Positions 8,299 through 16,306 of a DNA stretch of 64,000 bases are shown in pieces. The DNA is from Asticcacaulis sp. AC460 (GTDB taxonomy: Bacteria; Pseudomonadota; Alphaproteobacteria; Caulobacterales; Caulobacteraceae), in contig NZ_AWGD01000011.1 of assembly GCF_000495795.1 (NCBI RefSeq), forward strand, positions 62,001-126,000. Direction: 5' to 3'. The translations under genes and the position numbers were made by a program. A model generated the notes under the pieces. The model saw only the letters and a program-made list of their open reading frames with translations, did not search any database and was not told the DNA's origin. Positions within the stretch are counted from its first letter, which is position 1, and every line of letters starts with the position of its first letter.

Positions 8299-8488
8299 GA
8301 GGAACACTGAAAACACGGAGGCCGCTTGCGCGGCGACACGGAAGTCACGGAATTCCGGTTGAACCATCTCCCGCGCGAAGCGCCTTCTAATTGTGCATCA
8401 CAGAAAGGCGCTTCGCGCGGTTCATCGTGGAATTTCAGTGCCTTTCCGTGTCGCCGCGCAAGCGGCCTCCGTGTTTTCCGTGTTCCTC
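8299..8488. repeat. 190-bp imperfect palindrome with 45-bp near-perfect arms
   Basis: Arms at 8299-8343 and 8444-8488 are inverse complements with a single mismatch. A second nested stem (CGCGCGAAGCGCC against GGCGCTTCGCGCG) lies inside. The element starts 24 nt after the transporter stop and ends in CTCTTTT. It could act as a terminator for the pump operon, or be a non-autonomous palindromic element. No coding capacity is apparent. Confidence 0.8.
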
Positions 8489-8514
8489 TTTTAACGTTTC
8501 AGAACCTGCCACTG

Positions 8515-8536
8515 GCATATTGTGATCACAATATGC
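8515..8536. promoter_or_regulatory. 22-bp perfect palindrome before the gabT-like gene
   Basis: A perfect palindrome with the core ATATTGTGATCACAATAT, flanked by GC on both sides, ends 29 nt before the aminotransferase ATG. The TTGTGATCACAA core could be a GntR-, Crp- or Lrp-type operator; the cognate regulator is not identifiable here. Confidence 0.65.
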
Positions 8537-8565
8537 TATGCGGGCTCAGCCACCAGGAGCCCGTC

Positions 8566-9843
8566 ATGACTGCCAATTCCGATCTCGCCGCCCGCCGTGC
8601 CGCCGCCATTCCGCGTGGTGTCGGCCACGCCACCACCCTCTATGCCGGACGGGCCGAGAACGCCGAACTGTGGGACGCCGACGGCAACCGCTTCATCGAC
8701 TTTGCCGGCGGCATCGCCGTGCTCAACACCGGCCACCGCCACCCGAAGGTCCAGGCGGCCGCCCTGGCCCAGATGAACGCCTTTACCCATACCGCCTTCC
8801 AGGTCGTGCCGTATGAGGCCTATATCGCCCTGGCCGAACGCCTCAACGCCCTGGCGCCCATCGCGGGCCCGGCCAAGTCGGTCCTGTTCACCACCGGCGC
8901 CGAGGCCGTCGAAAACGCCGTCAAGATCGCCCGCGCTGCCACCCGCCGCGACGGTGTCATCGCCTTTACCGGCGGCTTCCATGGCCGCACTGCCCTGACC
9001 TCGGCTTTGACCGGCAAGGTCGTGCCGTACAAGAAGGACCTGGGCCCGCAACAACCCGGCATCTACCACCTGCCCTTCCCGGTGGAGGCCCACGGTATCG
9101 ACACCGCCGATACGCTGAAGATGCTCGACTACCTGTTCAAGGCCGACATCGCGCCGGATGCCGTCGCCGCCATCATCATCGAACCGGTCCAGGGCGAGGG
9201 CGGCTTCCTGATCACCCCGCCTGAACTGATGCGCGCCCTGCGCAGGATCTGCGACGACCATGGCATCCTGCTGATCGCCGACGAGGTCCAGACCGGCTTT
9301 GGCCGTACCGGCAAGCTGTTCGCCATGGAAAACTACGACGTCAAGCCGGACCTGATGACCATGGCCAAGTCCCTGGCCGGCGGCTATCCGCTGTCGGGCG
9401 TGGTCGGCCGCGCCGAGGTCATGGACGCCCCCGTCACCGGCGGCCTGGGCGGCACCTATGGCGGTAATCCGGTCGCCTGCGCCGCGGCGCTGGCCGTGCT
9501 CGACGTCATCGAGGAGGAAAACCTGCTGGACGCCGCCAACCGCCAGGGTGCGAAGATCAAGGCCCGCTTAGAAGCCCTGTCCCAGCGCAACGATATCGTG
9601 CCCATGTCGGCCATCCGCGGCCTGGGCGCCATGATCGCCTTCGATATCACGACCGAGCGCGGCAGCTTCACCCCCGATGCCGCCGCCGCCAAAAACGCCT
9701 GCATGAAGGCTCAGGAAAACGGCCTGATCCTGCTGTCATGCGGGGTCTATGCCAACACCATCCGGCTACTGGCGCCGCTGACCATCAGCGACGCTCTGCT
9801 CGACGAAGGCCTGGATAAACTCGAGACGGCGCTTACGGCGTAA
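8566..9843 (+). CDS. 4-aminobutyrate aminotransferase-like, class III PLP enzyme
   Basis: The enzyme transfers the amino group of an omega-amino acid such as GABA or 5-aminovalerate to 2-oxoglutarate. The ATG at 8566 follows CAGGAG at good spacing and gives 425 residues, the normal length. Class III signatures are visible: FAGGIAVLNTGHRHPKV near the N-terminus, the cofactor-binding FTTGAEAVENAVKIARA, EPVQGEGGF, LIADEVQTGFGRTG, and the PLP lysine in MAKSLAGGYPLSG. The perfect palindrome upstream suggests dedicated regulation. There is no neighbouring succinate-semialdehyde dehydrogenase, so GABA as substrate is likely from family resemblance but unproven. The 3' end overlaps the convergent DUF6445 gene by 11 bp. 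Confidence 0.88.
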   Translation: MTANSDLAARRAAAIPRGVGHATTLYAGRAENAELWDADGNRFIDFAGGIAVLNTGHRHPKVQAAALAQMNAFTHTAFQVVPYEAYIALAERLNALAPIAGPAKSVLFTTGAEAVENAVKIARAATRRDGVIAFTGGFHGRTALTSALTGKVVPYKKDLGPQQPGIYHLPFPVEAHGIDTADTLKMLDYLFKADIAPDAVAAIIIEPVQGEGGFLITPPELMRALRRICDDHGILLIADEVQTGFGRTGKLFAMENYDVKPDLMTMAKSLAGGYPLSGVVGRAEVMDAPVTGGLGGTYGGNPVACAAALAVLDVIEEENLLDAANRQGAKIKARLEALSQRNDIVPMSAIRGLGAMIAFDITTERGSFTPDAAAAKNACMKAQENGLILLSCGVYANTIRLLAPLTISDALLDEGLDKLETALTA

Positions 9844-10528
9844 CGCGCGCCCGCACGAAGATATTCCCGGTCAGCCGGCCGACGCGCGGATCGGGGCTAT
9901 AGTTGAAATTGTCCGGAATAATGCCCGAATGCAGCAGTCGGCCGGGATAGATCAGTGCCCGGTTATAGCGCGCCTCGACCTTGGCCAGCTCGATAAAGCC
10001 ATTACCGTCGCCGTCGTGATAGCCCTGAGGGGGCGGCTGCTGCAGGTCGTCCTGCTCGCGGGCATAGGCATAATGCGGCATGCGCGCCTCCGACAGGGTC
10101 TCAAACCCCGAGCGGACATGGCGATAGAAACCCGTCCCGCCCGCCGGCTTTTTCGACAGGTAATGCAGGATGGCGAAGCTCTCGGCGTCGGGATAGTCGA
10201 AATGCGGAATGGTCTGCAACGGCCCCAGTTCGGCCGGCGGCGTGGTGATCACCGAAAAGCCGGCATCCAGGATGTCATAGGCCGCGATACCGTACACGCC
10301 GTGCAGGACGCCCGTCAGCGACTGGCACACCGAGCGGACATAGTCGAAGCTCTCGCCGTCCTGCGGCGTGATGCGGCGGCGGCGGCCGGGATAGTAGTGG
10401 CCGGTCTGGGCTGGAAACGGCGCCAACTCCGCCGCCAGCTCCACAATCCGGTCCGGTTCCTGGACGAAGTTGTCGATCACCACGATCGGCGTCTGTTCTT
10501 CCCCTACGCGAATGGTCTGTAGCGACAC
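9833..10528 (-). CDS. DUF6445-type protein, probable Fe(II)/2-oxoglutarate dioxygenase fold (paralogue 1)
   Basis: The GTG at 10528 is preceded by CAGGAG and begins the conserved part (IVVIDNFVQEPDRIVELA), so it is preferred over a TTG 17 codons upstream; this gives 231 residues. The family is uncharacterised. The protein shows a jelly-roll dioxygenase pattern: HFDYPDAESFAILHYLS (H-x-D), GGTGFYRH, a distal histidine in PGRLLHSGII, and an arginine in GRLTGNIF. It lies divergently from a second paralogue at 10645, 116 bp away, and next to the tryptophan-halogenase-like genes, the usual company of this family. A role in modifying a substrate with the halogenase-like flavoproteins is inference. 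Confidence 0.75.
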   Translation of the reverse strand: MSLQTIRVGEEQTPIVVIDNFVQEPDRIVELAAELAPFPAQTGHYYPGRRRRITPQDGESFDYVRSVCQSLTGVLHGVYGIAAYDILDAGFSVITTPPAELGPLQTIPHFDYPDAESFAILHYLSKKPAGGTGFYRHVRSGFETLSEARMPHYAYAREQDDLQQPPPQGYHDGDGNGFIELAKVEARYNRALIYPGRLLHSGIIPDNFNYSPDPRVGRLTGNIFVRARVTP

Positions 10529-10644
10529 GCCGTACTCCTGACTCTGCCCTGCGGTAACCGCGGCGGTGTTTTGGAACAAAAATCAATCTGTTGCAATTCC
10601 CGTCTCAGCTTCTATCGTGCGGCAAAAATCCGGCAGGACGAAAC

Positions 10645-11337
10645 ATGACGGCCCTCGCGCTCAATCCCACCCCCCGAATCGACATCCATACCTTCGGGCA
10701 GGACAACCAGGTGCTCGTCGTCGAAGACGCCCTGGCCAACCCGGAAGACCTTCTGGCCAGCGCACATCGCGACAGCTTCGGCGCGCCGCCGCCCAACTCC
10801 TGGTATCCCGGCCTGGTCGCTACCCTGCCCGACACCTATCTGAACCTGCTCCTGCGCGAACTGCGCCGGCCAATGGCCAAGGTCTTCGACATGCCGCCCG
10901 ACCAGCGCAGCGCCTATTACGGCTTCTTCGGCCTGGCCACCGTGCGGCCGGACCAGATGGCGCCCAACCAGGTCGCGCCGCACACCGACACCTCGCGCCT
11001 GCACAGCTTCGCCACGGTCCATTACCTCAGCCAGGACCATCCGGGCGGCACGTCGTTCTACCGCCACAAATCGACGGGCCTCGAACTGATCACCCCGTCC
11101 GTCAGCGCCAAGTTCGCCTTCTTCCGCCGCCAGGAACTGGCGCAATGCGAAGGCCAGCCCCTGTCGGCCGTCGAGGACCTCTACGAAGAGATCTTCCACA
11201 TCGAACCGAAGTTCAATCGGCTGATCCTGTACCGCGCCGGCCAGATTCACCGTTCGAAGCTCAAGCCCGGGGCTGCCCTCAGCAGCGATCCCGCCACCGG
11301 ACGCCTCACGGCCAACACCTTCTTCAATACCGAATAA
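10645..11337 (+). CDS. DUF6445-type protein, probable Fe(II)/2-oxoglutarate dioxygenase fold (paralogue 2)
   Basis: This 230-residue protein starts at the ATG at 10645 behind AGGA. It shares the layout of the divergent neighbour: VLVVEDALANPEDLLASA at the N-terminus, PHTDTSRLHSFATVHYLSQ (H-x-D), GGTSFYRHKSTGLE, the late histidine in AGQIHRSKL and the arginine in GRLTANTFF. The conserved H-x-D...H...R set suggests an iron-dependent oxygenase rather than a structural protein, although the family has no assigned reaction that I know of. Its stop codon abuts the stop of the convergent halogenase gene. Having two diverged copies back to back suggests two related substrates or a heteromer. Confidence 0.75.
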   Translation: MTALALNPTPRIDIHTFGQDNQVLVVEDALANPEDLLASAHRDSFGAPPPNSWYPGLVATLPDTYLNLLLRELRRPMAKVFDMPPDQRSAYYGFFGLATVRPDQMAPNQVAPHTDTSRLHSFATVHYLSQDHPGGTSFYRHKSTGLELITPSVSAKFAFFRRQELAQCEGQPLSAVEDLYEEIFHIEPKFNRLILYRAGQIHRSKLKPGAALSSDPATGRLTANTFFNTE

Positions 11338-12864
11338 TCACCCGTTGGCCACCATCCGCGGCGCATCCGAAGCGCAGGTGCGGTTGATAAAGTCCTCGTG
11401 CATCGGCAGGCTCTTGACTCGTTCGACCACGGCCGTACGCCACCGCCCCAGCTGCAGGCGCAAATCGTCGGCGTCCATGGTGTCGGCGGCCGGGTGATAA
11501 TCCTCCGGCACGATCCCCTGGCCGGTCATCACCGCCACCCAGCTCACCTCGCGGAACAGCTCCGGTTCGCGCGCCAGGGTCTGGCTGGTGGCGCGGAAGA
11601 CGTCGAAGCGCGCCTGCAGGCTGTCGGGGATGCTCATCTGCTGGACATGGCGCCAGAACGGCGTGTCGTCGCGCTCGGTCACCTTGTAGTGGGCGATGAT
11701 GAAGTCCTTCACCCCCTCATAGTCGATCTCGACCTGGCGGTTATACTCGTCGACGATGTGCGGATTGATGCCGTGGCGCGGGAACAGGGCCAGGAGCTTG
11801 AACGCCCCCGACTGGACCAGGTGGATCGAGGTCGATTCCAGCGGCTCCAGGAAGCCGCTGGCCAGGCCCAAGGCCACCACATTCTTGTTCCACGCCAGCC
11901 GCCGGCGGCCGGTGACGAACTTCAGCATCATCGGGTCCTTCAGCACCTTGCCGTCCAGCCGCGACAGCAGCTTTTCGCGCGCCTCGTCCTCGCTGATGAA
12001 GTCGTTGCAGAAGACATAGCCGTTGCCGGTACGGTGCTGCAGCGGAATGCGCCACTGCCAGCCCGCTTCGCGCGCGGTGGCCCGGGTATAGGGCGTCAGG
12101 GTCTCGGTCCGCTCACACGGCACTGCCCAGGCCCGGTTCATCGGCAGCCAGTGGCTCCAGTCGACATAACCGGTCTTCAGCGTCTGTTCGATCAGCAGGC
12201 CGCGAAAGCCCGAGCAGTCGATGAACAGATCGCCTTCGATCGTCATGCCATTGTCCATGGCCACCGACGTGACGAAGCCCGACTCCGGATCCTGGTTGAC
12301 CTGGATGATCTTGCCTTCCTTGCGCACCACGCCCAGGTTCTCGGAATAGCGGCGCAGATAGCGGGCATACATGCCAGCGTCGAACTGAAAGGCATAGTTG
12401 ATATTGGGCTTGCCCGGCTCCGACTTGACCCGGCCGAACCGGCCCTGCAACGCGGCCTCGGTCTCGGCATTGTACTTGCTGATATCGAACATGCCGCCGC
12501 CGCGCTGGTGGTAGTGGCGCATGTAGAAGTGCTGGAAGCTGAAACCGTCGATATCGTGGCCGAACAGGCCGAACGGATGGAAGTAGCTGTGATCCTTCCT
12601 GCGCCAGTCGACGAACTCGATCCCCAGCTTGAAGGTGGCGTTGGTGTTGCGGATGAAGTCGTTCTCATCCAGCCCCAGGAAGCTGTTGTACTGAAGAATG
12701 GCGGGGATGGTGGCCTCACCGACCCCGACCGTGCCGATTTCCTCCGACTCGACCAGGGTGATGTCGTAGTCGAGCGTGCCCAACGCCTTGGCGAAGGCGG
12801 CCGCGGCCATCCAGCCGGCAGTGCCGCCGCCGACGATGACGATCTTTTTGACGTTGTGTTGCAT
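11338..12864 (-). CDS. tryptophan-halogenase-family flavoprotein (third gene of a trio)
   Basis: Flavin-dependent halogenases use FADH2, oxygen and halide to halogenate aromatic or other substrates. This 508-residue protein keeps the family hallmarks: the FAD-binding VGGGTAGWMAA at the N-terminus, the lysine of NATFKLGIEF (equivalent to the catalytic lysine of PrnA), the W-x-W-x-I-P motif in GWQWRIPLQHRTGNG, and the glutamate of FLEPLESTSIHL. The start ATG follows GGAGAGGAC. It lies 8 nt downstream of the second halogenase-like gene in the same operon. No flavin reductase is adjacent. The motifs support flavin chemistry; the substrate is unknown, and members linked to TonB receptors have not been shown to act on free tryptophan. 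Confidence 0.88.
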   Translation of the reverse strand: MQHNVKKIVIVGGGTAGWMAAAAFAKALGTLDYDITLVESEEIGTVGVGEATIPAILQYNSFLGLDENDFIRNTNATFKLGIEFVDWRRKDHSYFHPFGLFGHDIDGFSFQHFYMRHYHQRGGGMFDISKYNAETEAALQGRFGRVKSEPGKPNINYAFQFDAGMYARYLRRYSENLGVVRKEGKIIQVNQDPESGFVTSVAMDNGMTIEGDLFIDCSGFRGLLIEQTLKTGYVDWSHWLPMNRAWAVPCERTETLTPYTRATAREAGWQWRIPLQHRTGNGYVFCNDFISEDEAREKLLSRLDGKVLKDPMMLKFVTGRRRLAWNKNVVALGLASGFLEPLESTSIHLVQSGAFKLLALFPRHGINPHIVDEYNRQVEIDYEGVKDFIIAHYKVTERDDTPFWRHVQQMSIPDSLQARFDVFRATSQTLAREPELFREVSWVAVMTGQGIVPEDYHPAADTMDADDLRLQLGRWRTAVVERVKSLPMHEDFINRTCASDAPRMVANG

Positions 12865-12872
12865 GTCCTCTC

Positions 12873-14390
12873 CTAAACCGCTGCCGGGGCCATACCCAGA
12901 TAGGCCTCCATCGGCTTCATCGGTTCGACATTGGCGCGAATAAAGCCCAGCATGCGCTGGAAGTGCTGGATGGCCTCGGCGTCGCTCATCTGGTCGACCA
13001 GCGGGTCATAGGCCTTGGGGAACAAACCATGGCCCAGCCACATCGCCGCCCAGTCGTCGTCCTCGAACGTCTCATCGTCATACTGGACGACATTGCCGCG
13101 CGCCGCGAACAGCTCCAGCTTGTACTTCAGCAGCTCGGGCGGCTGAACCGCCCGGGCATAGTCCCACATCGGCTGGCTGTTGCGTTGGTTCAGCAGGTAG
13201 TGGCACATCTGGTAGTCGCGAATGCGTTCATAGGCAGCACCGACATTGCGATTGTATTCCGCGCTTTCCAGCATGCTTTCACGGCTGACCGGGAACAGCG
13301 AGATCAGGTGCGACAGGCCCAGGATGTTGGCGTGCATGCGCACGCTGTCGATCGGATCGAACACCACGCCGGCTTCGCCGATGGCGACGCAGTTCTTGTG
13401 CCAGTAGGCCTGGCGCCCGCCGGGGAACAGCGGCGAGATGATGGCATCAGGATTCAGCCGCATATTGGTCACCATATGGGCGGCTTCCAGGGCCTGTTCC
13501 GCGCTCAGCTCGTGGCTGGTAAAGGCTGCCTGGACGGCGGTGCGGTCACGCAACGGGAACAAACCGACCCAGCCCGACCGGAAGGCCGAGATCTGGCTGA
13601 ACGGTGGCAGGGGCGACAGCGGCGGTGCATAGGTGGTCAGCAGGCGGTCGCAGGGGAACCATTGCTGCCACGACTCGGTCTTGACACCCAAGGCGGCCCC
13701 TAACAGAAGACTTTCCTGGCCGGAGGCATCGATGAAGAAATCCCCTTCGACCGTCTCACCGCTCATCAGCTTCAGCGCCGTGATGCGGCCGTCCTGGGCG
13801 TCGCGCACCACGTCGGCCAGCCGGCCGGGCCGGTGGTTGATCCTGCGCTGGGTCGCCACGGTCTTGAGCACATGGCAATAGCCCTGGGCGCCCAGGTGGT
13901 AGACATAATCGCAGTTGGCAAAACCGTCGACGGCCTCGCCCGGAATGAAGAAGCGACCGGCCTTGGCGGCGGCGGCATTGACCGAGAAATCCTCGTATTC
14001 CGCCTTGGCCCCCTGGGCCCGCGCCTTCAGCCAGTAGTGGTGGAACGGCACCCGGGCGATGTCGCGGCCATAGGTCGAATAGGCGTGCATGAAGGGCGGG
14101 CGGTTGCGCGAGAAGTTGGCGAACCGCTGGGCCAGGCTGAAGGTTGCCTGGGAGGCCCGCATCATCGGCGCCTCTTCGATCCCGATCAGGGTATGATAGG
14201 CTTCCTGCTGCTTCAGGGTCGGATAGACATCGCCGGCCCGCAGCAGGGACGGCAGCTCGATCACCGTGATCTCCAGCCCGGCCTGCTGAAAGGCGCGCCA
14301 CAGTACGTTCGCGGACAGCCACAGGGCATCATCGCGCCCCAGGATAACGACCTTAAGCTTTCGATCCAACTCAGCCCTCGCTCCGGTCAT
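12873..14390 (-). CDS. degenerate tryptophan-halogenase-like protein (second of a trio)
   Basis: The ATG at 14390 overlaps the upstream stop (ATGA), giving 505 residues; the open frame runs further upstream inside the neighbour and is not used. Along its length it aligns with its two neighbours (for example GDFFIDASGQESLL, CVAIGEAGVVFDPIDSVRMH, SAEYNRNVGAAYERIRDY), but the critical positions are changed. The FAD glycine motif is replaced by ILGRDDALW, the catalytic lysine position reads QATFSLAQRF, W-x-W-x-I-P reads GWVGLFPLRD, and the PLEST glutamate is an aspartate in DPIDS. It is unlikely to be an active halogenase and may be a partner subunit or have evolved a new binding role. The frame is intact and the position in the operon is conserved, so it is not a pseudogene. 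Confidence 0.85.
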   Translation of the reverse strand: MTGARAELDRKLKVVILGRDDALWLSANVLWRAFQQAGLEITVIELPSLLRAGDVYPTLKQQEAYHTLIGIEEAPMMRASQATFSLAQRFANFSRNRPPFMHAYSTYGRDIARVPFHHYWLKARAQGAKAEYEDFSVNAAAAKAGRFFIPGEAVDGFANCDYVYHLGAQGYCHVLKTVATQRRINHRPGRLADVVRDAQDGRITALKLMSGETVEGDFFIDASGQESLLLGAALGVKTESWQQWFPCDRLLTTYAPPLSPLPPFSQISAFRSGWVGLFPLRDRTAVQAAFTSHELSAEQALEAAHMVTNMRLNPDAIISPLFPGGRQAYWHKNCVAIGEAGVVFDPIDSVRMHANILGLSHLISLFPVSRESMLESAEYNRNVGAAYERIRDYQMCHYLLNQRNSQPMWDYARAVQPPELLKYKLELFAARGNVVQYDDETFEDDDWAAMWLGHGLFPKAYDPLVDQMSDAEAIQHFQRMLGFIRANVEPMKPMEAYLGMAPAAV

Positions 14391-15931
14391 TGGGCATCCT
14401 CCATCATCACCTTGGCGGACGGATCGAAGCAGTAGTCGCGGACGAAGTCGGCATGGGTCGGCATGGCCTCGACATTGACCGCCACCCGCTCTTTCATCTC
14501 GGCCATCTTCTGCAACACCATCTCCAGGCTCATCGTGTCGACCTGCCGGTCGTAGTTCTGCGGGAAAATCCGCTGGCCGGTATAGACCGCGACCCAACTG
14601 GGCGGAGCAAACAGACCGTCCTTGTAGCGATGGATATGACCGCGATGGCGCCAGGTCTCCATCTTGGTGAGCAGGCTGTCTGGCACCGCCATCTCGCGGA
14701 CATAACGCCACAGCCCGGTCGGGTCTTCTTCCGCCGGCTTTTCATTGGCGTGGTAGTGCAGGATCAGGAAGTCGCGCACCCGCTCATATTCGATATCGAC
14801 CAGGCGGTTATATTCCTGCGCCAGCTTCGGGTCGATCGTCTTGCCCGGGAACAGACGCATCAGGAAGTTGGAGGCAATCTGCGCCAGGTAGATGCTGGTC
14901 GATTCCAACGGCTCCAGGAAGCCACTGGCCAGCCCTATCACCAGGCAGTTCTTGTACCACGACTGCTGACGGCGGCCGGCCTGGAACTTCAGCATGCGCG
15001 GCTCGGCCTGGGCCCGCGCGTCCAGCGCGCCCAGCAACACCTCGGCAGCACGCTCATCCGTGGTGAAGCGGCTGGAATAGACATAGCCGTTGCCGGTGCG
15101 GTGCTGCAGCGGAATCCGCCACGTCCAGCCGGCCTCGCGCGCGGTCGCCCGTGTATAGGGGGTAAAGGCTTCGGAACGGTCGGAGGGCACAGCCAGGGCG
15201 CGGTCGCACGGCAGCCATTGCGTCCAGTCTTCCCATCCCATCTTCAGCGCCTGGCTGATCAACACGCCGCGGAAACCGGAGCAGTCGATGAACAGGTCGC
15301 CTTCGATAATCTCACCCGACTGCATCGTCAGGGACTGGATGAAACCGTCCTCCGGCCGCAGGGTGACATCGACCACCTTGCCCTCGGTGCGCTGAACGCC
15401 GCGCGCGGTCGCCCATTTGCGCAGGTAGCGTGAATAGAGGACGGCATCAAAATGGTAAGCATAGGCGAAGGTCGAACGCACCGACCGGTCGTCGTCCGAC
15501 GGGAAGTCGAACCGGTTGTTGCGGCAGGCGACGATCGGGAAGGAATAGGACTCCAGATCGGTATTATGGCCGTTCAGCCGGGCGCGCAGCCAGTACTGGA
15601 ACAGCGGCACGCCGTTGATCGCCTGGCCATGGATACCGAACGGGTGGATATAGCTGTCGCCGTTGCGCGCCCAGTTGCTGAAATCGATGCCCAGCTTGAA
15701 GGTCGCGTTGGTCTCGCGCATGAATTCGGGCTCATCGAGCCCCAGGAAATCATTAAAGTCGTGGACCTGCGGCAGGGTTGCTTCGCCGACGCCGACAATG
15801 CCGATCTCATCGGATTCAATCAGGCGCACGGTGCAGAAATGCGGCTGGAACGCCTTGATCAGGCTGGCGGCGGTCATCCAGCCGGCGGTACCGCCGCCCA
15901 GGATAACAACCCTCGTGGGTGAAATGGTCAT
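14387..15931 (-). CDS. tryptophan-halogenase-family flavoprotein (first of a trio)
   Basis: This 514-residue flavin-dependent halogenase homologue is the promoter-proximal gene of the trio. It has ILGGGTAGWMTAASLI for FAD, VGVGEATLPQ, NATFKLGIDFSNW with the catalytic-lysine position intact, GWTWRIPLQHRTGNGYVYSS (the W-x-W-x-I-P motif) and GFLEPLESTSIYL. It is close to the third gene in sequence, so the operon carries two intact paralogues flanking a degenerate one. Translation is coupled to the next gene through ATGA. The 375-bp space upstream contains its promoter, a repeat and the terminator of the TonB receptor gene, which is on the same strand and upstream of it. Receptor, halogenases and cupin protein probably serve one imported substrate. 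Confidence 0.9.
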   Translation of the reverse strand: MTISPTRVVILGGGTAGWMTAASLIKAFQPHFCTVRLIESDEIGIVGVGEATLPQVHDFNDFLGLDEPEFMRETNATFKLGIDFSNWARNGDSYIHPFGIHGQAINGVPLFQYWLRARLNGHNTDLESYSFPIVACRNNRFDFPSDDDRSVRSTFAYAYHFDAVLYSRYLRKWATARGVQRTEGKVVDVTLRPEDGFIQSLTMQSGEIIEGDLFIDCSGFRGVLISQALKMGWEDWTQWLPCDRALAVPSDRSEAFTPYTRATAREAGWTWRIPLQHRTGNGYVYSSRFTTDERAAEVLLGALDARAQAEPRMLKFQAGRRQQSWYKNCLVIGLASGFLEPLESTSIYLAQIASNFLMRLFPGKTIDPKLAQEYNRLVDIEYERVRDFLILHYHANEKPAEEDPTGLWRYVREMAVPDSLLTKMETWRHRGHIHRYKDGLFAPPSWVAVYTGQRIFPQNYDRQVDTMSLEMVLQKMAEMKERVAVNVEAMPTHADFVRDYCFDPSAKVMMEDAQ

Positions 15932-16120
15932 AAATCTTAGTCCCCGGTACGCGCTTTTATAGTTCTGTTCTGGCAGGCTTTTCGCCGCAATGAAAAGTCA
16001 GATTTTCGTTACGCCGCTATCGACTCTGAAATTCGCAGGGACCGATATCAGGCAGAGGCAAATTCGGGAAGCGGGTAAGCTTAACCTGAATCGGGGCTTC
16101 CTCCGAGAATTCCGCAGAGG

Positions 16121-16170
16121 CGCCCTCCTCCCCATCACATGGGGAGGTGCCGGCGAAGCCGGCGGAGGGG
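16121..16170. repeat. short dispersed palindromic repeat (copy B)
   Basis: CCTCCTCCCCATCACATGGGGAGG forms a hairpin followed by GCCGGCGAAGCCGGC and GGAGGGG. This is a half-size member of the repeat family seen elsewhere in the window. The rest of the space between 15932 and 16243 shows no coding potential. Confidence 0.6.
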
Positions 16171-16242
16171 TATACCGACGGTAACACCTCTGCGCGGTTC
16201 TCATTCGAGTCATCCCGTCCAGCCGAAAAACGTAAGGGCTTT

Positions 16243-16281
16243 CAAAAAAAGAAAAGGCGCGCTGTCCTTCGACAGCGCGCC
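16243..16281 (-). terminator. intrinsic terminator of the TonB receptor gene
   Basis: On the minus strand an 11-bp GC stem (GGCGCGCTGTC/GACAGCGCGCC) with a GAAG tetraloop is followed by TTTTCTTTTTTT. It begins 26 nt after the receptor stop codon. The T-rich stretch on the other side could make it bidirectional. Confidence 0.88.
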
Positions 16282-16306
16282 CCTCTTTTGGTTTTTCAAC
16301 CCGCTC

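Noticed and set aside
14391-14711. N-terminal extension of the middle halogenase-like gene
   Set aside because: It is encoded opposite the conserved C-terminus of the upstream gene in a shifted frame; the ATGA overlap at 14387-14390 is the natural start.
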